From the NCBI GenBank assembly GCA_964036665.1, contig OZ038528.1, positions 25,965,245-26,029,244 of the forward strand: DNA of 64,000 nt. The letters run 5' to 3'. The notes under the pieces were generated by a model. The model was given only the letters and a program-made list of their open reading frames with translations, searched no databases and was not told the origin of the DNA. The first letter of the stretch is position 1, and the number at the start of each line of letters is the position of its first letter. Source of the DNA: Gordius sp. MW1. Lineage: Eukaryota > Nematomorpha > Gordioida > Gordea > Gordiidae. Made by a program: the position numbers and the translations under genes. Positions 46,871 through 57,899 of the stretch are shown here, piece after piece.

Positions 46871-47198
46871 TAAAAATTACCAGAGCAATAGTTCTTTTGC
46901 GACAGGTTGGCAGAATATAATATCCAATAGTTAAGTTGTAGCTCGGTTGAAAGTGTTTGATATTTAGTTGTTCAATGACATAAACTATGCTGAATGCCTT
47001 GAGGATTGAAAGGGTTTAATAATTTTTGCAATTAAAGCCATCGGACGGAGCTTGATATATTCTGTATCGGGCTCCTAAATTCACATCTCCAAATTTGTAT
47101 AACAAATTAGGAGGATATTTAATTTTAGTTTTTTCTGCATGGATGTGAAAAAGAGAAAGCATCCCAAACATTATTAAAAATATCATGTCTTTACTCAT
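39110..47198 (-). pseudogene. Class C GPCR pseudogene C
   Basis: Exons correspond at 47,198-46,881, 45,300-45,137, 41,290-39,698 and 39,526-39,110. Exon 1 has its own nonsense change (TGG to TAA near 47,013) and several substitutions, unlike B. Exon 2 is full length and open. Exon 3 shares with B the Tyr-to-stop codon (near 41,256), the 29-bp deletion near 41,095 and two 1-bp losses (near 40,582 and 40,115), but lacks B's private 10-bp and 1-bp losses. Exon 4 is open. The product would be truncated in exon 1. Confidence 0.85.
41426..44240 (+). pseudogene. RTE-type LINE in unit C intron 2
   Basis: This is a near-duplicate of the unit B relic; the fragment at 43,157-43,369 has the same translation as 33,704-33,916. 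Its presence at the same intron position in all three units means the insertion predates the oldest duplication of the array. Confidence 0.75.
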
Positions 47199-47424
47199 TC
47201 CTATAACGAAAATAAATAATTGTAACAATTTTTTTTGTAAACTAATTGTAAATAGCAGCTAAAGTCCTTTTTGGCAATTCATTCATTAATATCAATATTC
47301 AGGGAATTTTTTGTTGATACCTGAGAAACGGCTTATTATAAATAATTGGTTATTTTTTTGATTACTAATTAAGTTTACCAGGAAATTAAAAGTATTGATT
47401 TTTTTTCTTTTGTTAAACTAGTGT

Positions 47425-48953
47425 TTGCATCTAATTTTTATGAAACAAATCAAATCAATGGGGGCAGTTTTATGCATTCGTTTTTTTAAAAGATTTTCCC
47501 TCTTTTACATCAGGGAAACAAAAAGAGACTTAAGAGTTAGGCTTAAAGAACACTTGACGGCTTTATATCGCCCCAACGTGGTACCAACAGGAGTATCTAA
47601 CCATATTTTAAAGGAAAATCATACGTCAAAACTTAAACAATCAATTCTACTTTTTACAAAATCATATTTTAAAAGGAAAACGTTAGAGTTATTCTTTATT
47701 AGAAGTACGCCTCTGAATTTTGAATCGAATAGAATATTTCTGGTATTCGATTGGATTCGAATTTTTTTTCAAAAAAAATATTCGATTCGAAATTCGCTGA
47801 ATATTAAAATGAAGATTCGGATTAGATTCGAAAAAAATGTAAGGATTTGAAATCGATTCGAATATATATTACGTTTTTATTATTATTAAAAAACACATTA
47901 AAAAGGCTACTATGATTTTTAATTTGCATATACATTAAAAAATACACACATCGAAAATAAAAATTTTAAAAGCGAACAAAAATCTATGGCGATATGTGTA
48001 GGACAATCAAGAACCGTTTTTAGCCAACTTTTAAGGCAAATTATCTTCCTAACACTCATCATTAAACGATTGCTTGTGTTTGGTCAATAAATTGGTTCCG
48101 GTAGAAAATATTATTTCGCACGGGGTAAATGATCCAGGTATAGAGAAATTTTATGCCAATTTTTTAATGGTTGGAAAACGACGTTGATTCGATTTCCACC
48201 ATTGTAAAGGCTCAACATTCAATGTGCAAAAATCATGTCGCTCTTAATAGACGATCCAGTGTTGATACCTCGCTAGTTGATATAAAATTGGGCTGACTTC
48301 CTATAGCAGTTCCAATTCATCTTTAATTTTTCTATACGATATGCCAGTACTGGTGATAAGCACTCAAATATTGAGCCTGAAATCAACCACACTCGCTTAT
48401 AAGACTGTCTTCTTATTGAATGCTATATATCTTCAATTTTCTGTTTGGCCATTTTGTTAGCATGATCTGCTGTTCCATCTGACTTCCATGTCAAGTTTTG
48501 CCTTTATGTAATTAATTGGTGGGTCAAATTCTTTTCATATAGACTTTAATCGTAAAATATTTTTGGGCTGTTTTGCAATTTTTATCAAAGTCCATAATTT
48601 AATTAAATTGTGATCCTCGTTCTCCATAATCTTATGTATGAAAATTTTTAAATTAATCTTTTTCAAACTGGAGCAGGAAAAATAACTAAAATGCGCTAAG
48701 ATAAAATTAGCTAAATATTTGAGTCTCGTCCATTTAAATTAAACTTACAAAAAATAAAATTCGATTTTCAAGGATTCGATTCGGATTTTCGAATCTTAGC
48801 AGCCTGAATATTCGTTCGAAACTTAGACATATGGATTCGAATTCGAATCCGAATCGAATCTCGAATATTTCCCAGAGGCGTAATTACAAGACTTAACCCC
48901 ACTCTAAATGAAGATATGGGAAGGGTACCCCTCTACCCTTGGTTACACAAAAA
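47425..48953 (+). pseudogene. Penelope-like element fragment 1 (GIY-YIG endonuclease), interrupted
   Basis: The frame near 47,510 reads YIRETKRDLRVRLKEHL, then LYRPNVVPTGVSNHILKENH, the conserved C-terminal part of a GIY-YIG endonuclease as in Penelope-like elements (usual text YIGET, here altered to YIRET). No reverse transcriptase is present, so the copy is 5'-truncated. It is interrupted at 47,706-48,882 by a DNA element and resumes at 48,891 with TTAACCCCACTCTAAATGAA. It sits upstream of gene C's first exon. Confidence 0.6.
47706..48882. mobile_element. 1.2-kb hAT-type element with ATTCGA subterminal arrays
   Basis: The ends TACGCCTCTG and CAGAGGCGTA are perfect 10-bp inverse copies. The flanks ATTAGAAG (47,698-47,705) and ATTACAAG (48,883-48,890) differ at one of eight positions. 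The second Penelope fragment (near 49,335) shows the uninterrupted site. Both sides of the interior are rich in ATTCGAATC-type repeats. No transposase is visible; the family assignment rests on the 8-bp duplication. Confidence 0.75.
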
Positions 48954-49425
48954 TACCTGAGAAACGGCTTATTATAAATAATTGGTTATTTTTTTGATTA
49001 CTAAAAATTAAGTTTACCAGGAAATTAAAAGTATTGATTTTTTTCTTTTGTTATACTAGTGTTTGCATCTAATTTTTATGAAACAAATCAAATCAATAGG
49101 GGCAGTTTTATGCATTCGTTTTTTTTAGAAATTTTTACCCTCTTTTACATCGGGGAAACAAAAGAGACTTAAGAGTTAGGCTTAAAGAACATTTGGCGGC
49201 TTTATATCGCCCCAACGTGGTACCAACAGGAGAATCTAACCATATTTTAAAGGAAAATCATACGTCAAAACTTAATCAATTCTACTTTTTACAAAATCAT
49301 ATTTTGAAAAGAAAACGTTAGAGTCCTTCTTTATTAGAAGACTTAACCCTACTCTAAATGAAGATATGGGAAGGGTACCCCTCTACCCATGGTTACACAA
49401 AAATTTATCACTACCAAAAGAACAT
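48954..49425 (+). pseudogene. Penelope-like element fragment 2, tandem copy
   Basis: From ACCTGAGAAACGGCTTATTA onward this repeats 47,318-47,705 plus the tail resuming at 48,891, directly after the end of fragment 1. The GIY-YIG part (near 49,160-49,260) has frameshifts; NHILKENHTSKL is readable. The head-to-tail repeat is either an element-borne tandem structure, as known for Penelope-like elements, or a local duplication. Confidence 0.55.
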
Positions 49426-49429
49426 CCTA

Positions 49430-50364
49430 TTTAGTTTATATTCTATTTTATTAAAATTTATTCTATTTTATTTATATTTATTGTACGAGGTTTTCTATGA
49501 AAACGAAATATCATAATAATTATAATATTTATTTAACTCCCTCGACAATTCCCGATAATTTATCCATGAAGAACATTCGTTTTTGCTATTAATTATAAAT
49601 CAAGTTGTTGCCTCAGTTAAAAAACGTGAAATAATAATATCGGGTTTATATTTTTGCTATGATTATATATTTTATTATTGTGAAGCAAAATCAAGTTTGT
49701 AACCAAATGTTTTCTGTTTTCCTTGTTTTTTTTATCTTCCTTTGTTTATATATCACGGCCCTCCCCGGCCTATGATCTACAAATAAATAAATACCTTTAA
49801 TTATACATTTCTTTATTCCTACCTTAGTATCAATATCATATTCTATTATACCTTTTTCTAAATTTAAATAATTCTACTACCTTTATGAGATATTTTATTA
49901 TTAAGGTGGCGACGCGGATTGAACCTTGATACTTATTTTTGTCAGACATCATTTATGCCTTATATTTAGAGATGAGGGAGTTTAAATAGTTTACCAGGTT
50001 GCAAGATTGGTTTTTGCCCATGTTTCAAGAGGAGAGGTAAATGATTTAGATGGCACCGAGCGTACATGAGGTAGGGTAAATGAAATTCGCCAGTGTACAT
50101 AATAGCTAATATTTTTTTTGAGTTTGTGATGGCTTCAGCAAGGCTTTGCCAAATTGAGAATCTTCGCTTTCAGAATATTTTTGATTATTTCATTACAAGG
50201 ATGGCTTCTAATTGGTGAAAGTACCGTCTGAGAAGTTTTTGACAAGTTAATAACACCGGTGTAGGCGAATTTAGAGTCCTGCAAATTGTTTTTCATTGAG
50301 CTGAGCTTAATCCAAGCTTGGTATTTTTGTAATGCCCGTCCATAAAATAATGTTTTTAAGCCCA
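49430..50364. other. AT-rich stretch, no gene seen
   Basis: Near 49,573 the motif CATTCGTTTTTGCTATTAATT resembles sequence at 28,567 upstream of receptor A, suggesting the ancestral upstream DNA resumes here after the Penelope insertion. The minus-strand open frame at 50,135-50,383 overlaps the left end of the next element and has no recognisable motif. Confidence 0.4.
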
Positions 50365-50368
50365 TTAA

Positions 50369-52563
50369 CCCGAAAAGTACCAATGTACCTTTAAGTTACA
50401 CCTATTAAAATGCTATTAATTTAAAAAATATTCGTAAAAATTATATTTTTAAATTGATTTCAATACATAGTTGTTGCCCAATCACCTCATTAAACGTTTA
50501 TCACCTCCGGATCTATCGTTCTTAAAATATTATATTCCAAAATTCACAATTTTTTCATTTTCTCATTCCTCTCAAACAATTCAATTTTATGGAAAACGAA
50601 CTTGAGTTATAAAATTATTTTTGCATGCTCTAAAAAAGTAATTACTGCCTATTCTTTTGATACAAATTTATTTTTATAATTATATTTTTGTCCTATCTTT
50701 TTTTAACTTTTAAATTTACTGTCACCTAGAAGTGACATTGGGAAGGGCATTTTTTGGCAATAAGTTATTTAAGTATTCTTAAAACTTGTAAACGATGCCT
50801 GTTACAACTATACTATAAATATTTTAAATTTTGAAAGCCATCTTATAATAAGTCTTGTTCCTGTCCCTTTGATTTTTAAAGCCACAGAGACAAAAAAATT
50901 TGTGAGAAAAGGTTTAAATTTGTGCTTAAAATATGAGGCTTGTAATAAACTTTGAATTATTTTTTAAACCAGTTTGATTGTACCGTTTTTTAGGACATTG
51001 AATGACCTGTTAGAAATATTTTAATGCCCTAATTAAGATATAAAAGAAGTTATTATTAATCCTCCAAGTGAGGAGGATGACAGAAAGTTGAGATAAAATA
51101 GAAGCTGATTTGGAGCACTTACCCAGTTTATGATTACGTCTTGTGTAGAGATTATCTGTTCTTCCGGTCTAAAAAGTTAATGCTTTAAAGATAATTTGAC
51201 TTAGCAGAAAAATGAAAAAAAAATTTCCATGTGGTCGCAAGGAAGGGGATAGTACAGACGTTACCAACCACGCAAGATTATTTTGCTTTTCTCCGATAAT
51301 ATTGTCACATTTTTTGTTAATATGACATTTAAATGCCCGTTATAATATTAAAAAGGAGGAGTATAATATTGCTTACCCCTAACAGGATATTTAACTCCGA
51401 AAAATCTGAAATGTTTTGTGGACTTTCTGATTGCCACAATCAGTTAGTACTGAATGCGCCATAACAGGTTAATAACAAAATATTTACATTTATGCGACAG
51501 TTTGAAGTTAGAATTGACTGACAAGTTGTTAAAGTGCGGGAGTTCTTCAATCTTTTAAATTAACATTATAGGAAAATATTCAAATATGTAAAAGCATAAA
51601 TGTTTCAATGGCCGAAACCATGTTCCCTAATATTGACACCATACAACTCAACAATTCATATAAGATAGCCCAATGCGATTTGGGCATAATAATTATGGTC
51701 AAACAAGATCTGGGTACCTTTGGTCAATCATGTTTATCAGGGTGCTTCTTGTTTTCTATCATATCTAAAAACAGTCGGTTTAGGGTGTAAATAATTGGAG
51801 AAACATTCTCCCTGTAATATATATTTTCATAATTACTTTCAGCAATTTGTTAAATGCACTCTCAAAAATCAATGTCGGAGCGATAGGAACAGTCAGAAGG
51901 TATCAATAAAATGTCCCCTAAGTAATCCTAAGGTTTTGTAAAAAACGAGGTTATTTAGAGAAAAAAGTTACTTCAAATTTATTAGCAATACAATGGAGAC
52001 AACTGTATCAAATTGTCATGGAACCCAGACTATAAATAAAATCAGCGGAATGGGCTAAAGCAACAAGGTGACAAAAATACATAACTGCTCGTTTATGGTT
52101 TAAATGTACTATAGATATATGGTTGGGGTGGATAGATATGACCAAATCGTTCATTCTACAAAGATTTATTTTAGGGTAAAATGGTATTTGCCTTTGATTG
52201 CATTTAGCATAGACGCGCCGTGTCAAAATGTGTGGTAAATATACAATTAACAATGATTATGCTTTATTATACAACTTTAAAAAATCAATTATAGTGTTTT
52301 ATTTCAAAAAATATGGTTTTCAACCAAAAGAAAGTATTTGCTTTGCTTTGCTTTAACAAGATATAAATTGTAATATATCACGCTGTAAGGTTTGTAAGAA
52401 AGCCAGAGGCCTTAAATGTTATTATTCTAATGCCGAATCGCAACTAAAATACTTGGCTAATTATTACGACTTATAAATAATTTAATTGTAATTGATTTAG
52501 ATAAATAATTAAATGTAGCATTTTTGGTGTTCCCATTGTCACCTTCCCTATCTACTCGAGTAC
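50369..52563 (+). mobile_element. piggyBac-type element 2, decayed
   Basis: TTAA at 50,365-50,368 is followed by CCCGAAAAGTACC, close to the 9,976 element's CCCGAGAGGTACC, and the next bases (AATGTACCTTTAAGTTACAC) resemble its subterminal palindrome. The right end is less certain; a TTAA preceded by CTCGAGTACA at about 52,563 is the best candidate. The interior contains transposase remnants. Confidence 0.55.
51850..52480 (+). pseudogene. piggyBac transposase C-terminal relic
   Basis: Pieces in several frames read KKRGYLEKKVTSNLLAIQW (51,940), then MYYRYMVGVDRYDQIVHSTK (52,106), which is the family's YNxxMGGVDRxDQ block, then YLPLIAFSIDA (52,185), and a cysteine-rich CKVCKKARGLKC (52,395) like the C-terminal zinc-binding tail. 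Stops and shifts interrupt them. The minus-strand open frame at 52,008-52,253 is a shadow of this relic. Confidence 0.7.
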
Positions 52564-52569
52564 ATTAAT

Positions 52570-53860
52570 TTTCAAAAAAAATTCAACTGACTGTTCTTAA
52601 CTAGACCCTAGGGATGCTAAATAATTATTTTTTAACAATATTTGACCGGCCAAAAATTGTGGTATTTGGCGGGTTAATTGAAAAAAAATTATAAATTCAG
52701 AATCTAAATTTATCTTGTAGCATACAATAAATTTAAGTACAATAAATTTAAGTGCAATTAATAAGTAAGATAATTATAAAAATTTTGATAATTGATTTGT
52801 TGAAAATTAAATTATTATGCAATTGAATCATCCTATTTTTCAATTCATTATTAAAATTCTTTGCTTTGCAGTTAAAAAAAATCATTTAAAATAAATTTGA
52901 AAAGCCCGATAATTTTAGTAAAATCCAAGATGCAGGAATCTTCTTGAGCCTGATTGGGGTTCAAAATAGATCTAAAAATTATTTTTTTATTCTTACTTAG
53001 TGAATACAATTATTATTTTATTAATATCGTTAATTCTGACGTTCTGTCACCTTCTGTAAAATCTTTTTATTCGCAACATTGTTCTGTTACTTATTGTCAC
53101 AAATAATTTATTTTAAGAAATGCTTTTAGTAAAGTAAAATTGAGTATTAGGCCGCTATCGTACTTATTAAATTTTGTATTGCCTTCCATAAGTTTTATAC
53201 ATTTTTGTCCCCGAAGGTGGGGGGGGGGGGTGAGTTTTTACTACATGAGAGGATAACACCGTTAAGCCATATAGCGAAACAAATAGGAAGGAAGCTTCAA
53301 TTTCTTTGTATAATTAAGTAATCGGGTAGTAACATGGATAATTAAATAGGAGATATCACTAGAAATTATATGTTGCAATATGTAATTTTTACAGCTGATT
53401 TATATTTCAATATTGACTTTTTCTTATTACCTATTCTGAAATACTTTCATACCATAACGAGCAAAAGAAGATAAGATTAAAGCCAATATGGACAATCATA
53501 ATGATCCCCTTATAACTTGAGACAATTACATTTTACCACCTGCTTTCTACCATGAATAATATAGACGTCTAAATCAAGCCTATATCAAAGAAAATCCATT
53601 ATACAACTTCACAATCAATTAATCTCTTATATCCATTAGTTCCACATTAAAACACACCACTCTTTAAGCACGAAGATATACACTTCAACGCATTTCTCCT
53701 TTAATATCAAATTTATATAACCAATACAAAACTCTGTACAATTTAGAATCAATACAAACAAGACTAATATAGAAGCATATTTAATTTGTACACCTTTTAC
53801 AACAACCTCAGAAAAAAAATCTGCTACTCAGGCAACAACCAATTAAATACTCTCACAAAT
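52570..53860. other. AT-rich stretch with a poly-G tract, no gene seen
   Basis: No coding sequence is supported. A run of Gs lies near 53,219-53,231. The part from about 53,500 may be 5' untranslated sequence of the LINE that follows. Confidence 0.4.
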
Positions 53861-53867
53861 AAACCCT

Positions 53868-54080
53868 GATCCCCCTGGATAAAAGGTTTAATCTTTCTAA
53901 ACAGATATCAAAATTTGAGAAATATACAATTTTATTATTCATGTGATCTCCCTGGATAAAAGGTTCAATCCTTTTTTTTAAACAGATTTCAAAATTTGAG
54001 AAATTTACGATTTTTATTATTCATATGATCTATTATTCAGGCAATATACAATTTTACTATGCTCATTTATGAACTCCCTG
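53868..54080 (+). repeat. Tandem repeats in the LINE 5' region
   Basis: GATCCCCCTGGATAAAAGGT at 53,868 recurs as GATCTCCCTGGATAAAAGGT at 53,945, each followed by ACAGAT...TCAAAATTTGAGAAAT and ATTATTCAT. A truncated third unit starts near 54,027. The period is about 77-82 bp. Tandem 5' untranslated repeats are common in non-LTR retrotransposons, where they act as promoter units. Confidence 0.65.
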
Positions 54081-54250
54081 ATCCCACCTTATTTAAATTT
54101 ATATTGCATAACAACCTTCTAATTTTGCTGTATACCACTTAAATCTAAAAAAAACAGACTTATGCTATTACATCACTTTTTACTAAAGGCATAATATCCA
54201 TTAAACACGTACCCTGAAAATATCAAACTTGTACGTTTAAATTTACACCC

Positions 54251-57200
54251 ATGGTAGCACTTAAATCTCTATGCCCTACATGTAAGAGAAACATTTGTTT
54301 AAACAAAAAAAATTGTTTTGTCCACCATGGCCCATTATTGGCTAAATGCCCTTCATCTGGTAAGCTGCCCCCCCCCCCCCAAATATAATATGTCCTCCTA
54401 CAGCATTAGAAATTGAATCTAATAATAATATTGATATTACATTAACTCTAATACATTCCCAGCTACTCCTAATAATGTTTATTACAGCGATGAGCCTCTG
54501 GATTCAACTTGGAGTAAAGTCCTTTTGGCACATGACTTCACCCCCACAATTTCAAGTATTCCAAGAGGAGCCAGACCTTGCATGCAACAATTTTTGATAA
54601 ATTTGCTTAACAGCATTGTTAGTGACCCACACAACATCACGGCATGTGAAAAACTTATCAAATTTTCTTATCATATTTTGGCTCCATCTCAAACTAAAGA
54701 GTCTAATTTATCCATAGACTACATAGACTGCCCATGTCATATGTTCCATATGGCAAATTGTGTGTGAAATTTGCCTCCATTTTGATGAACACTACCGTCA
54801 TATATCACATAATGGCGTTTTGCGCTGTGCCGTTTTGTTCGAACAAGAGAGGTAAAGATAAAAGGTTTTGATTCCATAAATAAGTAAGATAATACAAAAA
54901 TATATGATATTTTTAAAAAAATTTAATATCTTTGAGTTTTTACATTTTTAATTTTTATGAAATATATCAATAATTAATTTTTTAAAAATATCATATATTT
55001 TTGTATTGTCTTACTTATTTATAGAATCAAAACCTTTTTTCTTTACCTCTCCTGTTCGAACAAAACGGCACAGCGCAAAACGCCATTATGTGATATAGGA
55101 CGGTAGTGTTCATCAAAATGGCGGAAAAACACACACACATTTTATACCGTGATGAGCAGTCTATGTAGTCTATGAATTTATCACAGAAAATTAAAAAGGA
55201 TATTTTGAATTTTGATGTAAATGATACCCTTGAGCCTTACACACATTCAGAGAGAGAATTAAAGCCTTTTACTCCAAAACAAACGGCAAATAGGATCTCA
55301 AGGAAAATTAATTCCTTTAACATCAAAGGGGCTATGAGACTTTTGGAGGATAATAATCCAATTGTAACCCCTAGTCAGGAGTCATATCAACAACTCTTAG
55401 CAAAACACCCCAAACATTACTCACAATATACCTTCCCTCTTACACCATCCAGCATAATTTTAAAGTCCTCAGACATAAGTGAAGCTATCCATTCTTTTCC
55501 CATTAAATCTGCTGCAGGTTTGGATGGCATTAAACCAATCTATCTTCCAGATCTCATAATAGTGAAAACATTAACTCTCCAGTTTTACTCACTGCCCTAA
55601 CAAATTTTTGCAATCTAATCATTAATGGCAACATTCCCCAGGAAGTACGACTGATTTGGGGCAAAGTTACTTGCTATCGAAAAACCAAGCAAAACATTGA
55701 GACCGATCGCTATCGGCGGAGTTTTTAGAAGAATCATCTCTAAAATAATATGCAAAGCAATAAAACCAAACTTAACCCTATCGCTAATGCCTCACCAGCT
55801 AGGCTTCGGGGTCAAAGGAGGGTGTGAAATAGCAAAACACGCCGCAAGATTGACCCTCGAAAATCTATTACCCAATCATTCTTTTAAAAATTAGATTTTT
55901 TAAACGCTTTCAATAACTTAAACAGAGGTTCCTTTATTAAAACTTTTATCGAGACTTATCCTAAATATGCTAATTATATCCTTTTAAGTTATGGGACACC
56001 CTCTATCCTAAAATTCGGGCATTATTTAATTGATTCAGCGGAGGGCATTCAACAGGGGGACCCCCTTGGCCCCCCCCCCCACTTATTTTGTATGGCTATC
56101 AAACCATTAATAGATGAAATCAAGACGATGCCACTCTATCAGGCACCACGGAAGAGCTAATCAAAGCTCTTAACAGCATTAATGAATACTACATAAAACT
56201 TAACCTATCTTTAAGCGCGACAAAATGCGAAATTTATTCTGACAGCACAACTGACATCCACCCGTCCTTTGCATCTTTTCTACGCCTTGAGAAGGACGAG
56301 GTATTTTTACTAGGTTCTCCAATAGGCGGTCCTGGTGCTTAAGAAGTTATCCGATAACCTTAAAAATGTAAAATGTAAAAATGAAATTTTTAAGCTTATG
56401 CCCGCCCATCACGCATTTTACATATTGAAAAACTACTTTAATATAGCAAAATATTATTTTGCTTCGATCCACAAGCGCATTTTTGCATACATATATTTTA
56501 CATAATTTTAAAACACACATAAAATCTGTCATCGAATCCACCCTGAACTTATCATTCGATACTAACACCTGGCTACAAGCCACATTACCAACAAAATCTG
56601 GGGGTCTGGGAATTCGTTCACCAAGCTCCTTATTTTGGCCTCATATATCCTCCCACTTATCCTCAAAATCCATCGTCGCCAAACTAATCTCATACTCCCT
56701 TGATGAAACATTTATACAGGCTATCCCTTTGGAATTTAAATGTTCTACCAGAAAGCTCACCACCACAAACACCAAATCAAAAGGATTGAGATGCATGTTT
56801 GGTTTCGCGCTCCGTTGCTTATCTTCTTTCGAGCTGCGATACCAAACAACATTACAACCTTAGATCTTTGGTGTTTGATAAATCTGGACATGAATGGCTA
56901 GAGGCGTATCCTAGCAAGTTCTCCATATGATGTTAGAGGATTGCGAGCTATCCTACAATATAGCACTACGCCTGGGAACAAAATACACCAAGGCATATGC
57001 CTGTAAAAATTGCAACCTGCCAGTGAATGAAGAAGCACGCCACCCGTTACACTGCAGACTAAATAAATTTAGACACTTGCGACACTTTAAAATTAATTCT
57101 ATTATCCAGTCAGCCCTTAGAAAGGCCCATATTCCCTCCATACTTGAACCTTTCGGATCCTGCCCTTAAAGGTCGAATGCATCCTGACGGTTCCTCGTTA

Positions 57201-57656
57201 GTCCCATGGGAAAATGGTCTCTTTTTAAAGTGGGATTTTACATGCATAGACCTATTTGCCCCCTCTAATCTTAATTATGACCCCATGGCCCTCGCTGAAG
57301 AACGCAAGCTCCAAAAATATAAGGCCCTTTTGGACTCTAATATTTTTATCCCAATAATTTCCTCCTGTTCAGGATCCTATTGAAAAATGGCGTTGGCTTT
57401 ATTCAAAGAAATAGGCAGGCGATCCCCTCCCTCCAAAAATTCCCCCGCATTTTTATTGAAACAATCAATAGCTATCTTAATTGCAAAATTAAATTTCAAA
57501 TCTTTTTTGGATTCCTGGCCTCTTCTAAAAGAGGAAGATGAAGACATATTACTCATATGATGTTTTTTTAAAATATAATTATTATATAATTATAATTGTA
57601 TCATTTAATACTATGTATAGATATATATCAATAAACTAACTTCATCTTTAAAAAAA
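54251..57656 (+). pseudogene. Non-LTR retrotransposon with R2-type endonuclease, broken
   Basis: An N-terminal zinc finger (LCPTCKRNICL...NCFVHHG...KC, from 54,266) is followed by a poly-C tract where the frame changes. The linker reads SIPRGARPCMQQFLINLL (54,555). Reverse transcriptase motifs follow: FPIKSAAGLDGIKP (55,495), RPIAIGGVFRRI (55,698), HQLGFGVKGGCE (55,795), QQGDPLGPP (56,053) and a truncated DDATLSG (56,130) lacking the residues just before it. Near 56,994 comes a CCHC zinc knuckle (ACKNCNLPVNEEARHPLHC), then PDGSSLVPWENG and WDFTCID (57,185-57,255), the PD-(D/E)XK-style restriction-like endonuclease of R2-type elements. At least five frameshifts and a MITE insertion make it inactive. 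AATAAA and an A-rich run close it near 57,630-57,656. Confidence 0.78.
54713..55174. mobile_element. 462-bp fold-back MITE inside the LINE, CATAGACT family
   Basis: AATTTATC is duplicated exactly at 54,705-54,712 and 55,175-55,182. The ends are CATAGACTACATAGACTGCC and its near-perfect inverse. Most of the length is one long inverted repeat: for example ACACTACCGTCATATATCAC and GGCGTTTTGCGCTGTGCCG on the left have their inverses at 55,065-55,115, so the strand could fold into a hairpin of roughly 200 bp. Removing the element and one duplication copy restores the LINE reading frame exactly. Confidence 0.88.
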
Positions 57657-57668
57657 TATATATATAAG

Positions 57669-57890
57669 CTAATTTTTTAAATCCTTTCGAGCTTTGAAGT
57701 AATAGAATACCCGACGTTCATCATATTCTTCTCTAGGTATTAAATAAACGGTTTCTTTATTCTTTATGCGGCCTTTACAATTATTGCTTAGCGAATTTAA
57801 AGGGAGAAAAGTCGGTGAGTATGACAAATTATAAGCCTTAATTACTTTCAATTCGTACCGGCTTGAAATTAATTTTAGATGTTGAATTAA
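57669..57890 (-). CDS. Possible terminal exon, unknown protein
   Basis: The minus-strand frame ends IPREEYDERRVFYYFKARKD...N-stop and reads upstream through AYNLSYSPTFLPLNSL and NNCKGRIKNKETVY to about 57,890 before a stop. Its composition is more balanced than the AT-driven frames nearby, and there is no ATG at its start, as expected for a last exon. I see no convincing acceptor and no partner exon, and I recognise no family. It could equally be a chance frame. Confidence 0.25.
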   Translation of the reverse strand, partial: LIQHLKLISSRYELKVIKAYNLSYSPTFLPLNSLSNNCKGRIKNKETVYLIPREEYDERRVFYYFKARKDLKN

Positions 57891-57899
57891 AATTTTAAT

